64,000 bases of DNA from Photorhabdus noenieputensis (GTDB lineage Bacteria > Pseudomonadota > Gammaproteobacteria > Enterobacterales > Enterobacteriaceae). A model generated the notes under the pieces. That model saw only the letters and a list, made by a program, of their open reading frames with translations, was not told the DNA's origin and ran no database searches. The stretch spans positions 62,001-126,000 of the forward strand of contig NZ_RCWC01000009.1 of assembly GCF_018448935.1 (NCBI RefSeq), in the 5' to 3' direction. The position numbers and the translations under genes are program-made. This document shows, one piece after another, positions 1-9,103 of the stretch (position 1 is its first letter; every line of letters begins with the position of its first letter).

Positions 1-1209
1 TTACCCCAGTTGGAATTAAATACCGGATACTCCTATAACAGTGGTTACCGCGATCAACGTGACACAGAAAGCAATACATTGAATGCGAAGCTTGGCTTGA
101 GTCAGACCATTTTTGATATGTCCAAATGGCGTCAATTGAATTTAGAAGAAAAAACGGCTGGTATTGCTGATGTTACCTATCAAAGCAGTGAACAAAAACT
201 GATTCTGGATAGTGCAACAGCTTATTTCAAAGTACTGCGTACCATTGATACGCTCTCCTATATTGAATCTCAGAAAGCGGCCATTTATCGTCAGTTGGAT
301 CAAACGACTCAACGTTTTAATGTCGGTCTGGTTGCAATTACTGATGTCCAGAACGCCCGTGCTAACTACGATGATGTACTCGCTCAGGAAGTTGCCAGCC
401 GTAATGAACTGGACAATGCACTGGAAGCTCTGCGTCAGGTAACGGGGATTTATTACCCGCGGTTAGCCTCGCTAAATATTGATCATTTCAAAACACAGAA
501 ACCAGAAGCGGTAGATATTCTGCTAAAAGAGGCGGAGAAACGTAATTTAAGTTTATTATCTGCTCGTTTAGGTCAGGATCTGGCCCGTGAACAAATCAAA
601 GCAGCCCAAACCGGCCATATGCCAACTATTGATTTAGGCGCTTCTACCAATGTTTCAAATAGCCAGTTTCATGGTTCTAATCGTCAAGCAGGCAGCAAAG
701 AAAGTGCCTATAGTGGCGAGAACAGCGTCGGCCTGACACTTCGTCTGCCAATTTATAGCGGCGGTGCCACCAGTTCCCGCGTTGAACAGGCACAATATGG
801 TTTTGTCAGCGCCAGCGAACAATTAGAGAGCACCTACCGCAATGTGGTACAGACTGTCCGTTCTTCCTTTAACAACATATCTGCTTCCATCAGCAGTATC
901 GACGCCTATAAACAGCTTGTTGTTTCGGCGCAAAGCTCACTCGACGCAATGGAAGCGGGTTATCAAGTTGGCACTCGCACCATTGTTGATGTACTGAATG
1001 CCACTACCAAGTTGTACGACGCCAAGCAAAAGCTATCCAATGCTCGCTATGATTATCTGATTAATCAACTGAATATTCAGCATGCACTGGGTACGCTCAA
1101 TGAGAAAGATTTAGTTGCTCTGAATAATTCGCTAGGTAAACAGCTCTCAACGTCCGCTAACAGCATTGTTCAGGAAACAGGAACCCCAGTAACATCTGTT
1201 CGTAACTGA
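1..1209 (+). CDS. tolC: Outer membrane channel TolC (5' end cut by window)
   Basis: TolC is the trimeric outer-membrane/periplasmic exit duct for tripartite drug efflux pumps and type I secretion. The reading frame is open from base 1, so the signal peptide and first beta strands lie outside the window. Hallmarks include IFDMSKWR, the segment YRQLDQTTQRFNVGLVAITD, and the repeat-related YKQLVVSAQSSLDAMEAGY plus VGTRTIVDVLNATTKLYDAK in the second half, the two structural repeats of the family. The C-terminal tail after LGTLNEKDL is short and low in complexity, as in other TolC proteins. A strong terminator follows, so this is the end of its transcription unit. Identification is very secure. 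Confidence 0.97.
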   Translation, partial: LPQLELNTGYSYNSGYRDQRDTESNTLNAKLGLSQTIFDMSKWRQLNLEEKTAGIADVTYQSSEQKLILDSATAYFKVLRTIDTLSYIESQKAAIYRQLDQTTQRFNVGLVAITDVQNARANYDDVLAQEVASRNELDNALEALRQVTGIYYPRLASLNIDHFKTQKPEAVDILLKEAEKRNLSLLSARLGQDLAREQIKAAQTGHMPTIDLGASTNVSNSQFHGSNRQAGSKESAYSGENSVGLTLRLPIYSGGATSSRVEQAQYGFVSASEQLESTYRNVVQTVRSSFNNISASISSIDAYKQLVVSAQSSLDAMEAGYQVGTRTIVDVLNATTKLYDAKQKLSNARYDYLINQLNIQHALGTLNEKDLVALNNSLGKQLSTSANSIVQETGTPVTSVRN

Positions 1210-1235
1210 TTCTGTTATTCACTTTCACTAATTAA

Positions 1236-1265
1236 CGGCCCGCCATAAAGCGGGCTGTTTTATTT
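1236..1265 (+). terminator. Terminator of tolC
   Basis: A 6-bp GC-rich stem, gcccgc (1238-1243) with gcgggc (1250-1255), is followed by tgttttattt. It lies 28 bp after the tolC stop codon. Confidence 0.85.
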
Positions 1266-1330
1266 CCAGCCAATAACAATTTATTCCGAAAGAAAACCCG
1301 ATATTTATCTTAATACAGAAAATATATAAC

Positions 1331-1732
1331 TCAGAAAAGTCCTTCAAATGGATTCCAGCTCTTGCTATTCACTGTTTCTTTCAAATAATAAGCATAATTA
1401 GCAGTAGTACTCCATATTGCCGCAAAACTAAACTGAGCCGCCAAAATAGCAGCAACAGGAAGCTCAATCCCCAGAACGCCTTCCATAACCCCCAATATCA
1501 TCATCACGACAACAGCGATTACAAGTAAAGTCAGATTTTTCCGCCATAATCCTAGAACAAAGAAGTAAATGAAACCAAAAAAGAAGGCAATAAAGTTCAT
1601 GTTCAACAACATACGACGCCTAGAGGGTTCTGCTTTCATGGCAGCTTTATGCTCAGGCGTTTTGGGGGCACCATTTTTCTCAAAGAATGCAAAACGCGTC
1701 TGCCACTTTTCTGGATATTGAATTTTATCCAT
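1331..1732 (-). CDS. DUF2628 inner-membrane protein (YigF-like)
   Basis: This 133-residue protein has a soluble N-terminus (YPEKWQTRFAFFEKNGAPKTPEHKAA) and then hydrophobic segments around residues 44-62 and 68-110. The motif NFIAFFFGFIYFFVLGLWRKNL is typical of DUF2628, a family of small membrane proteins of unknown function that includes E. coli YigF. The start has a fair ribosome binding site (aagga). It is convergent with tolC and is probably transcribed alone. The molecular role is unknown. Confidence 0.8.
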   Translation of the reverse strand: MDKIQYPEKWQTRFAFFEKNGAPKTPEHKAAMKAEPSRRRMLLNMNFIAFFFGFIYFFVLGLWRKNLTLLVIAVVVMMILGVMEGVLGIELPVAAILAAQFSFAAIWSTTANYAYYLKETVNSKSWNPFEGLF

Positions 1733-2158
1733 GCTACTTAATTCCTTAATTAAAATAGAAAATACAACACCAATAATATAATAACACCAGTTATTAATTT
1801 AAGATTATATTCCTAAGATTATTTGCTGGAGATATAAAATAGACAATATAATTAGTAGATTCACTTACATTATCATGTTACATATTCAATCACCCTTAAT
1901 TTACCGGAATTCATGGAGGTTCGGATTAATACCATAAAATATCTATTACAGCACTAATTTTCTAAAAAATAGCGGTTTTTCAGCATCAAAACCAGATTAA
2001 TCGGAATACCAGATAATCAATATCCAGCAACCTCTTTGTCAGACAAAGAAATCAGGCTAACAATTCGAAGGTTTATGCTTTAATTTTGTTCATATTTCCC
2101 CTATCCTTAAGACTATTTCATAAAGAATCATAGACATCTAAAATCTGGGTATACGACG
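1733..2158. other. Intergenic region upstream of ygiB, no gene seen
   Basis: These 426 bp of AT-rich DNA separate the divergent DUF2628 gene and ygiB. They must contain both promoters, but I see no convincing paired -35/-10 boxes, no long ORF and no recognisable RNA gene. Confidence 0.5.
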
Positions 2159-2866
2159 ATGACAATAAAGCGGACCAAAGATATTAATCACAACACATTC
2201 CGTAAGGCTTGGCGTAACTATCGCCTTGCACCTGTGGCAATGGCTGTCAGTGCGGTTTTCATGTTATCTGCCTGTGAAAAGAGTGATGAAACCGTCTCTC
2301 TTTACATGAATGCAGATGAATGTTCTCAAGCCAATCCATCACAAAGTGAGCAATGTACTACTGCTTACAACAATGCTCTGAAAGAAGCGGAAAAAACAGC
2401 GCCTAAATATGCCACCAAAGAAGACTGTATTGCTGAATTTGGTGAAGCACAATGTACTCAAACTCCGGCACAAGCTGGCCTTGGCACTACTGCTTCCAGT
2501 ACCACCACCAATGGCGAAGCACAGGCACAGCAGCAGCAAAGCGGCAGCTTCTGGATGCCGCTGATGGCAGGTTATATGATGGGACGTCTAATGGGAGGCG
2601 GTTCAGCGCCGTCACAACCTCTGTTTAGCTCTAAATCGGCCACCAGCCCGGCAAACGGTCAATTCGTTGATGCGTCGGGTAAAAGCTATGGCCCGGCAAC
2701 CGCAGGTGGTCGTTCCATGACAGTGCCTAAAACAGCTATGGCACCAAAACCAGCAACAACCACAACCATTACCCGTGGCGGCTTCGGTGACTCTGTTGCA
2801 AAACAGTCAGCCATGCAACGCAGCAGCGCCTCTTCGGGTTCCACATCTCGTTCAGCGGGAGGCTAA
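2159..2866 (+). CDS. ygiB: DUF1190 family lipoprotein-like protein YgiB
   Basis: This 235-residue protein starts with a basic N-terminus and a hydrophobic segment (residues 25-39) ending in [10 protein letters not shown], which fits a lipobox. Conserved blocks follow: [33 protein letters not shown], the glycine-rich [20 protein letters not shown] and a C-terminal [17 protein letters not shown]. These match E. coli YgiB, whose function is unknown. The gene sits 6 bp upstream of ygiC, the partner it has throughout Enterobacterales, so the two are an operon. The start is taken at the ATG preceding TIKRTKDI; its ribosome binding site is weak. Confidence 0.93.
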   Translation: MTIKRTKDINHNTFRKAWRNYRLAPVAMAVSAVFMLSACEKSDETVSLYMNADECSQANPSQSEQCTTAYNNALKEAEKTAPKYATKEDCIAEFGEAQCTQTPAQAGLGTTASSTTTNGEAQAQQQQSGSFWMPLMAGYMMGRLMGGGSAPSQPLFSSKSATSPANGQFVDASGKSYGPATAGGRSMTVPKTAMAPKPATTTTITRGGFGDSVAKQSAMQRSSASSGSTSRSAGG

Positions 2867-2872
2867 CCACGG

Positions 2873-4033
2873 ATGAAACGTATTGCTATTACTGAACGCC
2901 CGGATTGGCGTGAAAAAGCGATAGAATATGGCTTTAATTTTCACACCATGTATGACAAACCCTACTGGTGTGAAGAGGCTTATTACCAGTTTTCTCTTGC
3001 CCAAATTGAAGAAATCGAAGCTACCACCGCTGAACTGCACCAAATGTGTTTGCAGGTAGTCGAGAAAGTTGTCGATAGTGAAGAGTTGCTGACTAAATTT
3101 CAGATTCCAAAGCATTGTTGGGATTTTGTTCGTAGCTCCTGGATTACCAGTCAGCCATCACTCTATTCCCGTTTAGATTTGGTTTACGACGGTAAAAGCC
3201 CGGCAAAACTGTTGGAAAATAATGCTGATACACCAACTTCGCTGTATGAGTCCGCCTTTTTCCAATGGATCTGGTTAGAAGATCAGATGAATGCCGGGTT
3301 ACTGCCAGCGCATGCCGATCAATTCAACAGCATGCAAGAGCAATTAATTGAACGCTTTGCTCAGTTGCGTGATGAACATGGCTTTGGCTTACTGCACATG
3401 GCTTGCTGTCAGGATACGGAAGAAGATCGCGGTACCGTTCAATATTTGCAAGATTGTGCGCAGGAAGCCGGTGTTCCAACCGAGTTCTTATTTATTGAAG
3501 ATATCGGTTTGGGAGAGAAAGGACAGTTTACAGATCTAAAAGATCAGGTGATCAGCAATCTGTTCAAACTCTACCCTTGGGAATTGATGTTCCGTGAGAT
3601 TTTCGCTACCAAATTGGAAGATGCTGGCGTTCGTTGGTTAGAACCCGCCTGGAAAAGTATTATCTCCAACAAAGCATTGCTACCAATGTTGTGGAAGATG
3701 TTTCCAAATCATCCAAACCTGCTACCCGCTTATTTTGCCGATGATAATTATCCGGCAATGGAGAGCTATGTTATTAAGCCACTGTTCTCACGGGAGGGGG
3801 CTAATATCCGTATTATTGAAAATGGCAAGGAAATTGCCAATGTTGATGGCCCTTACGGTAAAGAAGGTATGATCGTTCAGCAATTTCATACACTGCCAAA
3901 ATTCGGTGACAATTATACGCTAATTGGTAGCTGGCTGGTGAATGATCAGCCTTGTGGTATTGGTTTGCGAGAAGATAGCGAACTCATAACTCAGGATTTA
4001 TCTCGCTTCTATCCACATATTATTTTGGATTAA
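2873..4033 (+). CDS. ygiC: ATP-grasp glutathionylspermidine-synthase-like ligase YgiC
   Basis: The protein is 386 residues, the same length as E. coli YgiC. It belongs to the C-terminal (synthetase) domain family of glutathionylspermidine synthase, ATP-grasp enzymes that make an amide bond. Conserved stretches include [20 protein letters not shown], a predicted ATP-grasp region around [13 protein letters not shown], and the end [21 protein letters not shown]. The amidase half of bifunctional GspS is absent, and the true substrates of YgiC are not established. It follows ygiB after 6 bp and is presumably co-transcribed. Confidence 0.94.
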   Translation: MKRIAITERPDWREKAIEYGFNFHTMYDKPYWCEEAYYQFSLAQIEEIEATTAELHQMCLQVVEKVVDSEELLTKFQIPKHCWDFVRSSWITSQPSLYSRLDLVYDGKSPAKLLENNADTPTSLYESAFFQWIWLEDQMNAGLLPAHADQFNSMQEQLIERFAQLRDEHGFGLLHMACCQDTEEDRGTVQYLQDCAQEAGVPTEFLFIEDIGLGEKGQFTDLKDQVISNLFKLYPWELMFREIFATKLEDAGVRWLEPAWKSIISNKALLPMLWKMFPNHPNLLPAYFADDNYPAMESYVIKPLFSREGANIRIIENGKEIANVDGPYGKEGMIVQQFHTLPKFGDNYTLIGSWLVNDQPCGIGLREDSELITQDLSRFYPHIILD

Positions 4034-4211
4034 TTACTAACTAGGGAGGAATTAAAGTAGGTTGCCACAACGCCAAAGATTCCTCCTTCAACAATTTGAT
4101 AAAAACGTTAGCTTATAATAAAGGTAAATACTATGGCGAACACAATATATTTAACCATTACAGGTAAAAAAAACAAGGGCTTATATCCAGTGGTTGTTCT
4201 ACCTATGATTC

Positions 4212-4338
4212 TATACCCGTCATCTTTCAAGTTGCCTCTTTGTTGGCTGCACTCACTCACCCCAGTCACATAGTTATCTATGCTCCCGGGGATTCGCTCC
4301 CTTGCCGTCGCGATGCATCTTGAAATCCATAGGGTATA
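4212..4338 (-). repeat. ERIC-type repeat, copy 1
   Basis: This 127-bp imperfect palindrome runs from tataccc to gggtata and contains an ERIC core (on the minus strand, gcgaatccccgggagcatag and gtgactggggtgagtgagtg). It is nearly identical to copies at 10183-10309 and 38965-39092 (opposite orientation) and to a shortened copy at 44835-44950. ERIC elements are non-coding and mobilised by an unknown mechanism. The minus-strand ORF running through it is not a gene. Confidence 0.93.
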
Positions 4339-4345
4339 TAATAGA

Positions 4346-4504
4346 CTAAGAAATAGCTTTTTTATAAGGTGAGTTATTACCTTCAGTGACCAATTGATTC
4401 CACAACATCTTAGAATCATCACCTTTCGCATGACCTAAATCAATCCATCCCAAATCTTCAGTATAGATTAACCTACCGCTATCAATGTCAACCTTATTCG
4501 TCAT
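4346..4504 (-). pseudogene. Truncated small ORF ending at ERIC copy 1
   Basis: The minus strand encodes a 52-residue N-terminal fragment (MTNKVDIDSGRLIYTEDLGW, then IDLGHAKGDD) that looks genuinely coding. It stops 8 bp before the ERIC palindrome. On the other side of the ERIC (4108-4200) a hydrophobic reading frame continues on the same strand and may be the former downstream part. The likeliest reading is a gene broken by an ERIC insertion, leaving a relic. I do not recognise a characterised family. Confidence 0.4.
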
Positions 4505-4832
4505 TTTTAAATATCTCTGTACTGTAGCTCATGATATTAAAATTTCAGCTATAACTTTCCATATTTTTAAGCTAAAATTTAGTGTTATCAATTTACAATC
4601 TTTTTTGATCTCATTCTATTAGACTGCTCACGAAATCGATTCCTTTATATATAACACAAATATAATTGAACCAATGAAACTTTTAATGACGAAACATCAA
4701 TGCATTTTCACACAATGGGCAAAAAAATCCCTGTCTCACCGGTCAGCTATCAAGCCTTAAAAAATAAAGAATTCAGCCGTTATTGATGCTATAGTGTTCA
4801 ATAACTATTATTGGTTTTTATTGGGAGCTCTT

Positions 4833-5081
4833 ATGTCCATATCAGCAAAACAGACGATTACCGCACAGATACCTATCAAACTAGCTACAGCCATAAACGA
4901 TTTAGCCAAAGAGTTAGACCGCTCAAAATCGTGGATCATTAAAGAGGCTCTTACCTCAATGATTGAGGAACGTGAACATCGCCACCAAATGATTTTGGCT
5001 GGCCTCGCGGATGTCGATACAGGCCGTATTGTGAATCATTCAGATGTTATTAATTTTGCATCTAAGCTGAAAAAATCATAA
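4833..5081 (+). CDS. CopG/ParD-like ribbon-helix-helix antitoxin
   Basis: This 82-residue protein has the RHH pattern: beta strand KQTITAQIPIKLA, then AINDLAKELDRSKSWIIKEAL and a C-terminal charged helix. Such proteins are antitoxins that neutralise a ParE/RelE toxin and repress their own operon. I chose the ATG at 4833 rather than an upstream in-frame ATG because ggga lies at proper spacing before it and the RHH strand begins immediately. The toxin gene that follows is frameshifted, so this is an orphan antitoxin. Confidence 0.82.
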   Translation: MSISAKQTITAQIPIKLATAINDLAKELDRSKSWIIKEALTSMIEEREHRHQMILAGLADVDTGRIVNHSDVINFASKLKKS

Positions 5082-5083
5082 TC

Positions 5084-5361
5084 ATGGAGGTTTATTGGAC
5101 ACTTAAAGCTCAGAATGATTTGGAGCGCATCTATCATTTTGCCTGTCAATACAGTAAATCACATGCTAATAATGTGTTAGACCATCTAATTATCAGCACT
5201 ACAGATCTCTGGCACTGCAACCTAAGATAGGGATTCCTCAGCCTAGATATAAGCCCCGCGAGGTACGTAAGGTACTTTTTAGTGATTACGAAGTCCATTA
5301 CGAGATATCCAACGATACAATTTACATTGTAGACCTTTGGCATACCCACGAAAACCGTTAG
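5084..5361 (+). pseudogene. Frameshifted ParE-family toxin
   Basis: Starting 2 bp after the antitoxin stop, the first frame reads MEVYWTLKAQNDLERIYHFA and on to ISTTDL before a stop near 5226. From about 5208 the next frame reads LALQPKIGIPQPRYKPREVR, then KVLFSDYEVHYEI and IVDLWHTHENR, ending at 5361. Together they make a complete ParE toxin of about 92 residues, broken by a one-base deletion near 5200-5210. The C-terminal RKVLF...YEVHYEI...DLWHT signature is diagnostic of the family. The toxin is presumably inactive. Confidence 0.8.
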
Positions 5362-5374
5362 TTAAAAACCATCC

Positions 5375-5520
5375 TCACAAAAGGATATGCAGTATAACAA
5401 GTTCATGATCTGGTGCTAAATTCTGAATTTGACTAGCCATTCTGACCTGTTCCAGTACGTCAACATGGGCTTTCAGCTTAACCCAACTTGAAAGCCCCAA
5501 TTCACGGGCAATTACCCCCC
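5375..5520 (-). pseudogene. Gene fragment with LGLSSWVKLKAHV motif
   Basis: On the minus strand an open stretch reads VIARELGLSSWVKLKAHVD, then VLEQVRMASQIQNLAPDHEL, and stops at 5375. 'SW.KLKAH' motifs occur at the N-terminus of several ankyrin-like and small enterobacterial proteins. No start codon is present and the upstream frames are interrupted, so this is best read as the decayed end of a lost gene. Confidence 0.3.
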
Positions 5521-5600
5521 TGAGCATCACCCAACCGGCTGTGCTGTTGAATGAATTCCTCTTGTGTCAAATGCGGATAATAACGACAAGAACGTTCAAT

Positions 5601-6386
5601 TCAACCAACCTGCACAGACAACATACTCAGCGAACCAGTCTCAATGCCATCCACAGGAATGGAAACCGTTTCTTTTCTATCCCACGTTCCCATGATATAC
5701 AGCAACGGTAAAAAGTGTTCAGGAGATGGATTCGATAATAAGCCATCTTCTCTATCCAGTGCATGAATCAAAGGATAAGGTTGCTCATAGCTGGTAAGGT
5801 TATCACGCACATAATGGTTAAATGATTCCGCCCACGGGTATGGTTCCGCATTAGGTTCTTGACGCTTCATGGTACGAAGATTGTGTACCACATTACCACT
5901 CCCCAAGATTAAAACACCTTCATCTCGTAATGCAGCCAGCTTTTTCCCTAATTCATAGTGGTACGTCGCTGGCTTGGCGTCATCTATGCTCAGTTGAATC
6001 ACTGGAATATTAGCTTGAGGATACATCTTAATCAGAATACCCCAAGTCCCGTGATCCAATCCCCACTGATGATGATCGGCATAAACTTCCACTGGTTCCA
6101 GCATCTCCTGCACTAAAACCGCCAATTCAGGCGATCCCTTCGCCGGATACTGAGTTTCATACAATTCCTGAGGGAAGCCACGAAAATCATGGATAGTCTT
6201 CGGTTGAGTCATGGCTGTTACCGCAGTGCCATTGGTATACCAATGAGCAGAAATCGCTAAAATCACTCTGGGTACAGGCAGCCTTTCGCCAAGTTCACGC
6301 CACACATTGGTATAGCGATTTTCTTCCAGTACATTCATTGGACTGCCATGACCAATAAACAGTGCCGGCATTCTGGAAATATTCAT
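5601..6386 (-). CDS. ygiD: Extradiol ring-cleavage dioxygenase, DODA type (YgiD)
   Basis: This 261-residue protein belongs to the LigB/DODA family; E. coli YgiD has 4,5-DOPA dioxygenase extradiol activity. Metal-binding histidines expected for the family are visible in LFIGHGSPMN (His13), DHHQWGLDHGTWGIL and GSGNVVHNLRT, and the C-terminus GIETGSLSMLSVQVG is conserved. The start (NISRMPALFIGHG) matches the family length. In E. coli the gene is close to ygiBC, as here. The physiological substrate in this organism is unknown. Confidence 0.92.
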   Translation of the reverse strand: MNISRMPALFIGHGSPMNVLEENRYTNVWRELGERLPVPRVILAISAHWYTNGTAVTAMTQPKTIHDFRGFPQELYETQYPAKGSPELAVLVQEMLEPVEVYADHHQWGLDHGTWGILIKMYPQANIPVIQLSIDDAKPATYHYELGKKLAALRDEGVLILGSGNVVHNLRTMKRQEPNAEPYPWAESFNHYVRDNLTSYEQPYPLIHALDREDGLLSNPSPEHFLPLLYIMGTWDRKETVSIPVDGIETGSLSMLSVQVG

Positions 6387-6493
6387 AATGACCTCTCACG
6401 CCCAATATAGGTAATTTTAATACTTGCGGACAGGTTACGCCTTTCAGATAAGCAAAACAGTGGGCTAACGGTGATGGAGTTTTTCAAAAAAAC

Positions 6494-6526
6494 TGAAAAG
6501 CCACAGCTTGCGCAAACTGTGACTTT
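6494..6526 (-). terminator. Terminator of ribB
   Basis: On the minus strand aagtcacag pairs with ctgtggctt across a TGCGCA-containing centre, followed by ttttcagttttttt. It lies about 55 bp beyond the ribB stop. Confidence 0.75.
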
Positions 6527-6580
6527 AGAGAACGTGTAGGTTATAACTGATATTTCATCCGGCTATCGGACAATTAGGTT

Positions 6581-7234
6581 TCAACTTGCTTTCTGTTCTA
6601 TTGCCTGACGATAAATCACCAGATCCTCAATAGTGACTACCGGCATATTATGTAGTTTCGCAAATTGCACTACCTCAGGAGTACGCGCCATTGAACCGTC
6701 ATCATTGGTTAATTCGCACAATACACCTGCTGGTTTAAATCCAGCTAAACTGACTAAATCAATTGTTGCCTCAGTATGCCCCTGACGAACCAATACACCA
6801 CCAGGTTGGGCACGCAGTGGAAAAACATGTCCCGGTCGGTTCAAGTCACTTGGTTTGGCATTATCTGCAATCGCTGCACGAATGGTTGTGATGCGGTCAG
6901 CCGCAGAAACCCCCGTCGTCACTCCTTGAGCGGCCTCAATGGTTACGGTGAATGCAGTCTGGAACGGGCTAGAGTTATTTTCTACCATCATGGGCAATTG
7001 TAATTGCTGACGGCGCTCTTCTGTCAGACATAAACAGACAATGCCACTGCCATGACGGATAGTCAGTGCCATTTGCTCTACGGTCATTGTTTCGGCCGCA
7101 AAGATAATATCACCTTCATTTTCACGATCTTCATTATCCAGCACCATCACCCCCCTTCCATCACGCAAAGCGTTAATGGCGTGTTCAACACGTTCTGATG
7201 ATGTGCCATATTCAGAAAGTAGCGTCTGATTCAT
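6581..7234 (-). CDS. ribB: 3,4-dihydroxy-2-butanone 4-phosphate synthase
   Basis: RibB converts ribulose 5-phosphate to 3,4-dihydroxy-2-butanone 4-phosphate plus formate, giving the four-carbon unit of riboflavin. The protein is 217 residues, the size of monofunctional RibB with no fused RibA domain. Signature segments are [20 protein letters not shown] (acidic metal-binding loop), RHGSGIVC, and the [28 protein letters not shown] region with the catalytic His and Glu. The gene stands alone behind an FMN riboswitch, so flavin controls it through the leader RNA. Confidence 0.97.
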   Translation of the reverse strand: MNQTLLSEYGTSSERVEHAINALRDGRGVMVLDNEDRENEGDIIFAAETMTVEQMALTIRHGSGIVCLCLTEERRQQLQLPMMVENNSSPFQTAFTVTIEAAQGVTTGVSAADRITTIRAAIADNAKPSDLNRPGHVFPLRAQPGGVLVRQGHTEATIDLVSLAGFKPAGVLCELTNDDGSMARTPEVVQFAKLHNMPVVTIEDLVIYRQAIEQKAS

Positions 7235-7389
7235 GGTAAAGAAACCTCATTAAAATTTATGGATTACCAGAATCAGGGCGGTCTTGAGGAGTTCTCGCTA
7301 TGACATAATATTCATAACACAATATTAAATGCCATTTTAAATGCCATAGCCGGAACAACAGACGAGCGCAAAGCCCGACAGATGCCGTT

Positions 7390-7558
7390 ATTCTCTCCCA
7401 TCCGGACTATTACCGTCGGCTCCAGAATTACACTGGATCTGCTGACCTCCGCTTTATCATAAAGATAACCACAAACGGAGCGCTCGCGGGCTTCATCATG
7501 CCCCCCAAAAGATGGACTGATGTTTACCGCCGGTGGGGACTTTCACCCCGCCCTGAGA
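7390..7558 (-). promoter_or_regulatory. FMN riboswitch (RFN element) of ribB
   Basis: Read on the minus strand, the leader contains the conserved RFN blocks in order: tcagggcggggtgaaagtcc, ccaccggcggtaaa, agcccgcgagcg, gtcagcagatcc with ggtgtaattctggagcc-like sequence, and gacggt..agtccggatgggagagaa. FMN binding normally represses riboflavin synthesis or transport genes. It ends about 155 nt upstream of the ribB ATG; the equivalent region in E. coli also yields the small RNA SroG. Confidence 0.95.
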
Positions 7559-7699
7559 TAAGCCAGTGAACTATAACGCTAATATTTGTCGGCGGCAATC
7601 AACAAAATCAAATGTGAAACCTGGCTCACAATGACTTGTGGTTTTACTATCTGGTATTACACTATTCAGAAATTATTTATGTCATAAAAAGGATGCATC

Positions 7700-7990
7700 A
7701 TGCTCGATCCCAAAAAAATTGAACAAATTGCCCGCCAGATCCAGGATTCTTTACCAAAGGGGGTTAAAGAGTTCGGTGGTGATGTAGAGAAAAAATTACG
7801 GATGATTTTGCAATCCCAACTTGGCAAGCTTGATTTAGTGAATCGTGAAGAATTTGATATTCAAACTCAGGTTCTGTTACGTACTCGTGAAAAATTGACC
7901 GCGATGGAACAACGTTTAAGTGAAATAGAAGCGAAGATTGAGAATAAGAATGTTCTATCTGCTGATTACACGGCAAAAAAAGAAGAGTAA
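7700..7990 (+). CDS. ubiK: Ubiquinone biosynthesis accessory factor UbiK (YqiC)
   Basis: The 96-residue BMFP-domain protein opens with [20 protein letters not shown] and has a C-terminal coiled coil ([23 protein letters not shown]). UbiK binds UbiJ and is needed for efficient aerobic ubiquinone synthesis in the Ubi complex. A good ribosome binding site (aaaagga) precedes the start. It is a single-gene unit between the divergent ribB leader and the convergent lipoprotein operon. Confidence 0.92.
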   Translation: MLDPKKIEQIARQIQDSLPKGVKEFGGDVEKKLRMILQSQLGKLDLVNREEFDIQTQVLLRTREKLTAMEQRLSEIEAKIENKNVLSADYTAKKEE

Positions 7991-8019
7991 TTATTACCAT
8001 ACATAAAAATAACCGCGAT

Positions 8020-8046
8020 AATGAGCAGATATCATATCTGCTCATT
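8020..8046. terminator. Perfect 12-bp hairpin between convergent genes
   Basis: aatgagcagata (8020-8031) pairs perfectly with tatctgctcatt (8035-8046) around a 3-nt loop, between the stops of ubiK and the DUF799 gene. There is no strong U-run, so it may be a weak bidirectional terminator or an mRNA 3'-end stabiliser. Confidence 0.5.
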
Positions 8047-8059
8047 ACCATCACCACAC

Positions 8060-8728
8060 TTAATTAGAAATTAAATGCTGTTCTTTGCCGTAATGCTCAG
8101 AACGTGGGCCATAAAGCAAACTATGACTACCACCGGCTGTCAGTAAGCGGTTACTTGTAATGCCAGCAATTTCATGACCTTTATCCATAATGGTATTAGC
8201 TATCTGTGAAATTACGGCAGATACCAACATGCCAACAAGACTATTCGAATTGTTTTGATTTTCAGTTGATGAAGCCGTTGCACGGCCATACCACAGTTGT
8301 TTGCCAGTACGCAAATCCACCAGCTTCGCTGAAGCCGTTACACGTGTATCGCTGTTGATAATCTGATATTGCGTACCATATTCCTCAATATCCAAATAGA
8401 GCGCTGAATCTGCACCAAAAATATCATGCAATTTTTTATAACTGATATTCTGAACATCCTGTGCCGCTGTCACGCCATTTTGCTGAAATGCTTCTTCCAC
8501 AACAGCAACCGGAAAAACGTAATAGCCAGATTCTGCCAATGGATATGTCACATGAGAAATTAGGCTGTGCCCTGCTTTAACTTCCAAAGATTTATTTACC
8601 GCTGGCAAAACCAGAATAGATTTAGGTTTGCTTTCTCTAAATGCGGTGTAATCATAAGGGACAGATTTACTACATCCTGTCAGCACAAATGCCGCCAATA
8701 GACTTAATGCGACGAGAATACGGTTCAT
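8060..8728 (-). CDS. DUF799 (GNA1162-like) lipoprotein
   Basis: This 222-residue lipoprotein has a signal peptide ending in FVLTGCSK, with Cys19 as the lipidation site. The body (KSILVLPAVNKSLEVKAG, ADSALYLDIEEYGTQYQI, LVDLRTGKQLWYGRATASS) fits the DUF799/GNA1162 family, structurally related to TolB N-terminal-like domains. Its start overlaps the stop of the preceding DUF4810 gene (ATGA), showing translational coupling. With the two upstream genes it forms the conserved CsgG-DUF4810-DUF799 trio, probably an outer-membrane lipoprotein complex of unproven function. Confidence 0.85.
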   Translation of the reverse strand: MNRILVALSLLAAFVLTGCSKSVPYDYTAFRESKPKSILVLPAVNKSLEVKAGHSLISHVTYPLAESGYYVFPVAVVEEAFQQNGVTAAQDVQNISYKKLHDIFGADSALYLDIEEYGTQYQIINSDTRVTASAKLVDLRTGKQLWYGRATASSTENQNNSNSLVGMLVSAVISQIANTIMDKGHEIAGITSNRLLTAGGSHSLLYGPRSEHYGKEQHLISN

Positions 8729-9084
8729 TGCATAGTTCCTTTATTTTTACTTAATAAAAAATCCATAAATGGCGCTGACTCAGGAAATAATTTTTTCTCT
8801 ATTTCAAACTGATGGAATGCTTCTGAAACACGACCTGTTTTGCTATAAAGCAGACCAATTTGAGCATGCAACCCAGGCGGTACAGGCTTATCTTTCGCTT
8901 TCGCTCTTTCAATTACCTGCTGCAAAGCCTGTAACTGCTCTTCAAACCCCATCTTATCTTGCTGATAATATTGATAAATTGTAGGTTGATATTTATCCCA
9001 CTCATAAATTGTTTTTGGCTGCGTGACGCAACCCGCTAAGGTCATAGCTGCTAGCAATAAACCCGCTTTTTTCATTAATATCAT
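8725..9084 (-). CDS. DUF4810 lipoprotein
   Basis: The protein is about 119 residues with signal peptide MILMKKAGLLLAAMTLAGC and a lipobox LAGC. The mature part (TIYEWDKYQPTIYQYYQQ, GLHAQIGLLYSKTGRVSEAF) is the DUF4810 pattern and resembles a single TPR. A longer ORF starts at 9144, but the ATG at 9084 has agggata at the right distance and puts the signal peptide at the N-terminus. It is the middle gene of the trio: 19 bp after the CsgG-like gene and overlapping the DUF799 gene by 4 bp. Confidence 0.85.
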   Translation of the reverse strand: MILMKKAGLLLAAMTLAGCVTQPKTIYEWDKYQPTIYQYYQQDKMGFEEQLQALQQVIERAKAKDKPVPPGLHAQIGLLYSKTGRVSEAFHQFEIEKKLFPESAPFMDFLLSKNKGTMQ

Positions 9085-9103
9085 AAATATATCCCTATAT
9101 TTC

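Noticed and set aside
4108-4431. 107-codon minus-strand ORF
   Set aside because: It reads through ERIC copy 1; only the parts outside the repeat can be coding and they are listed as a broken relic.
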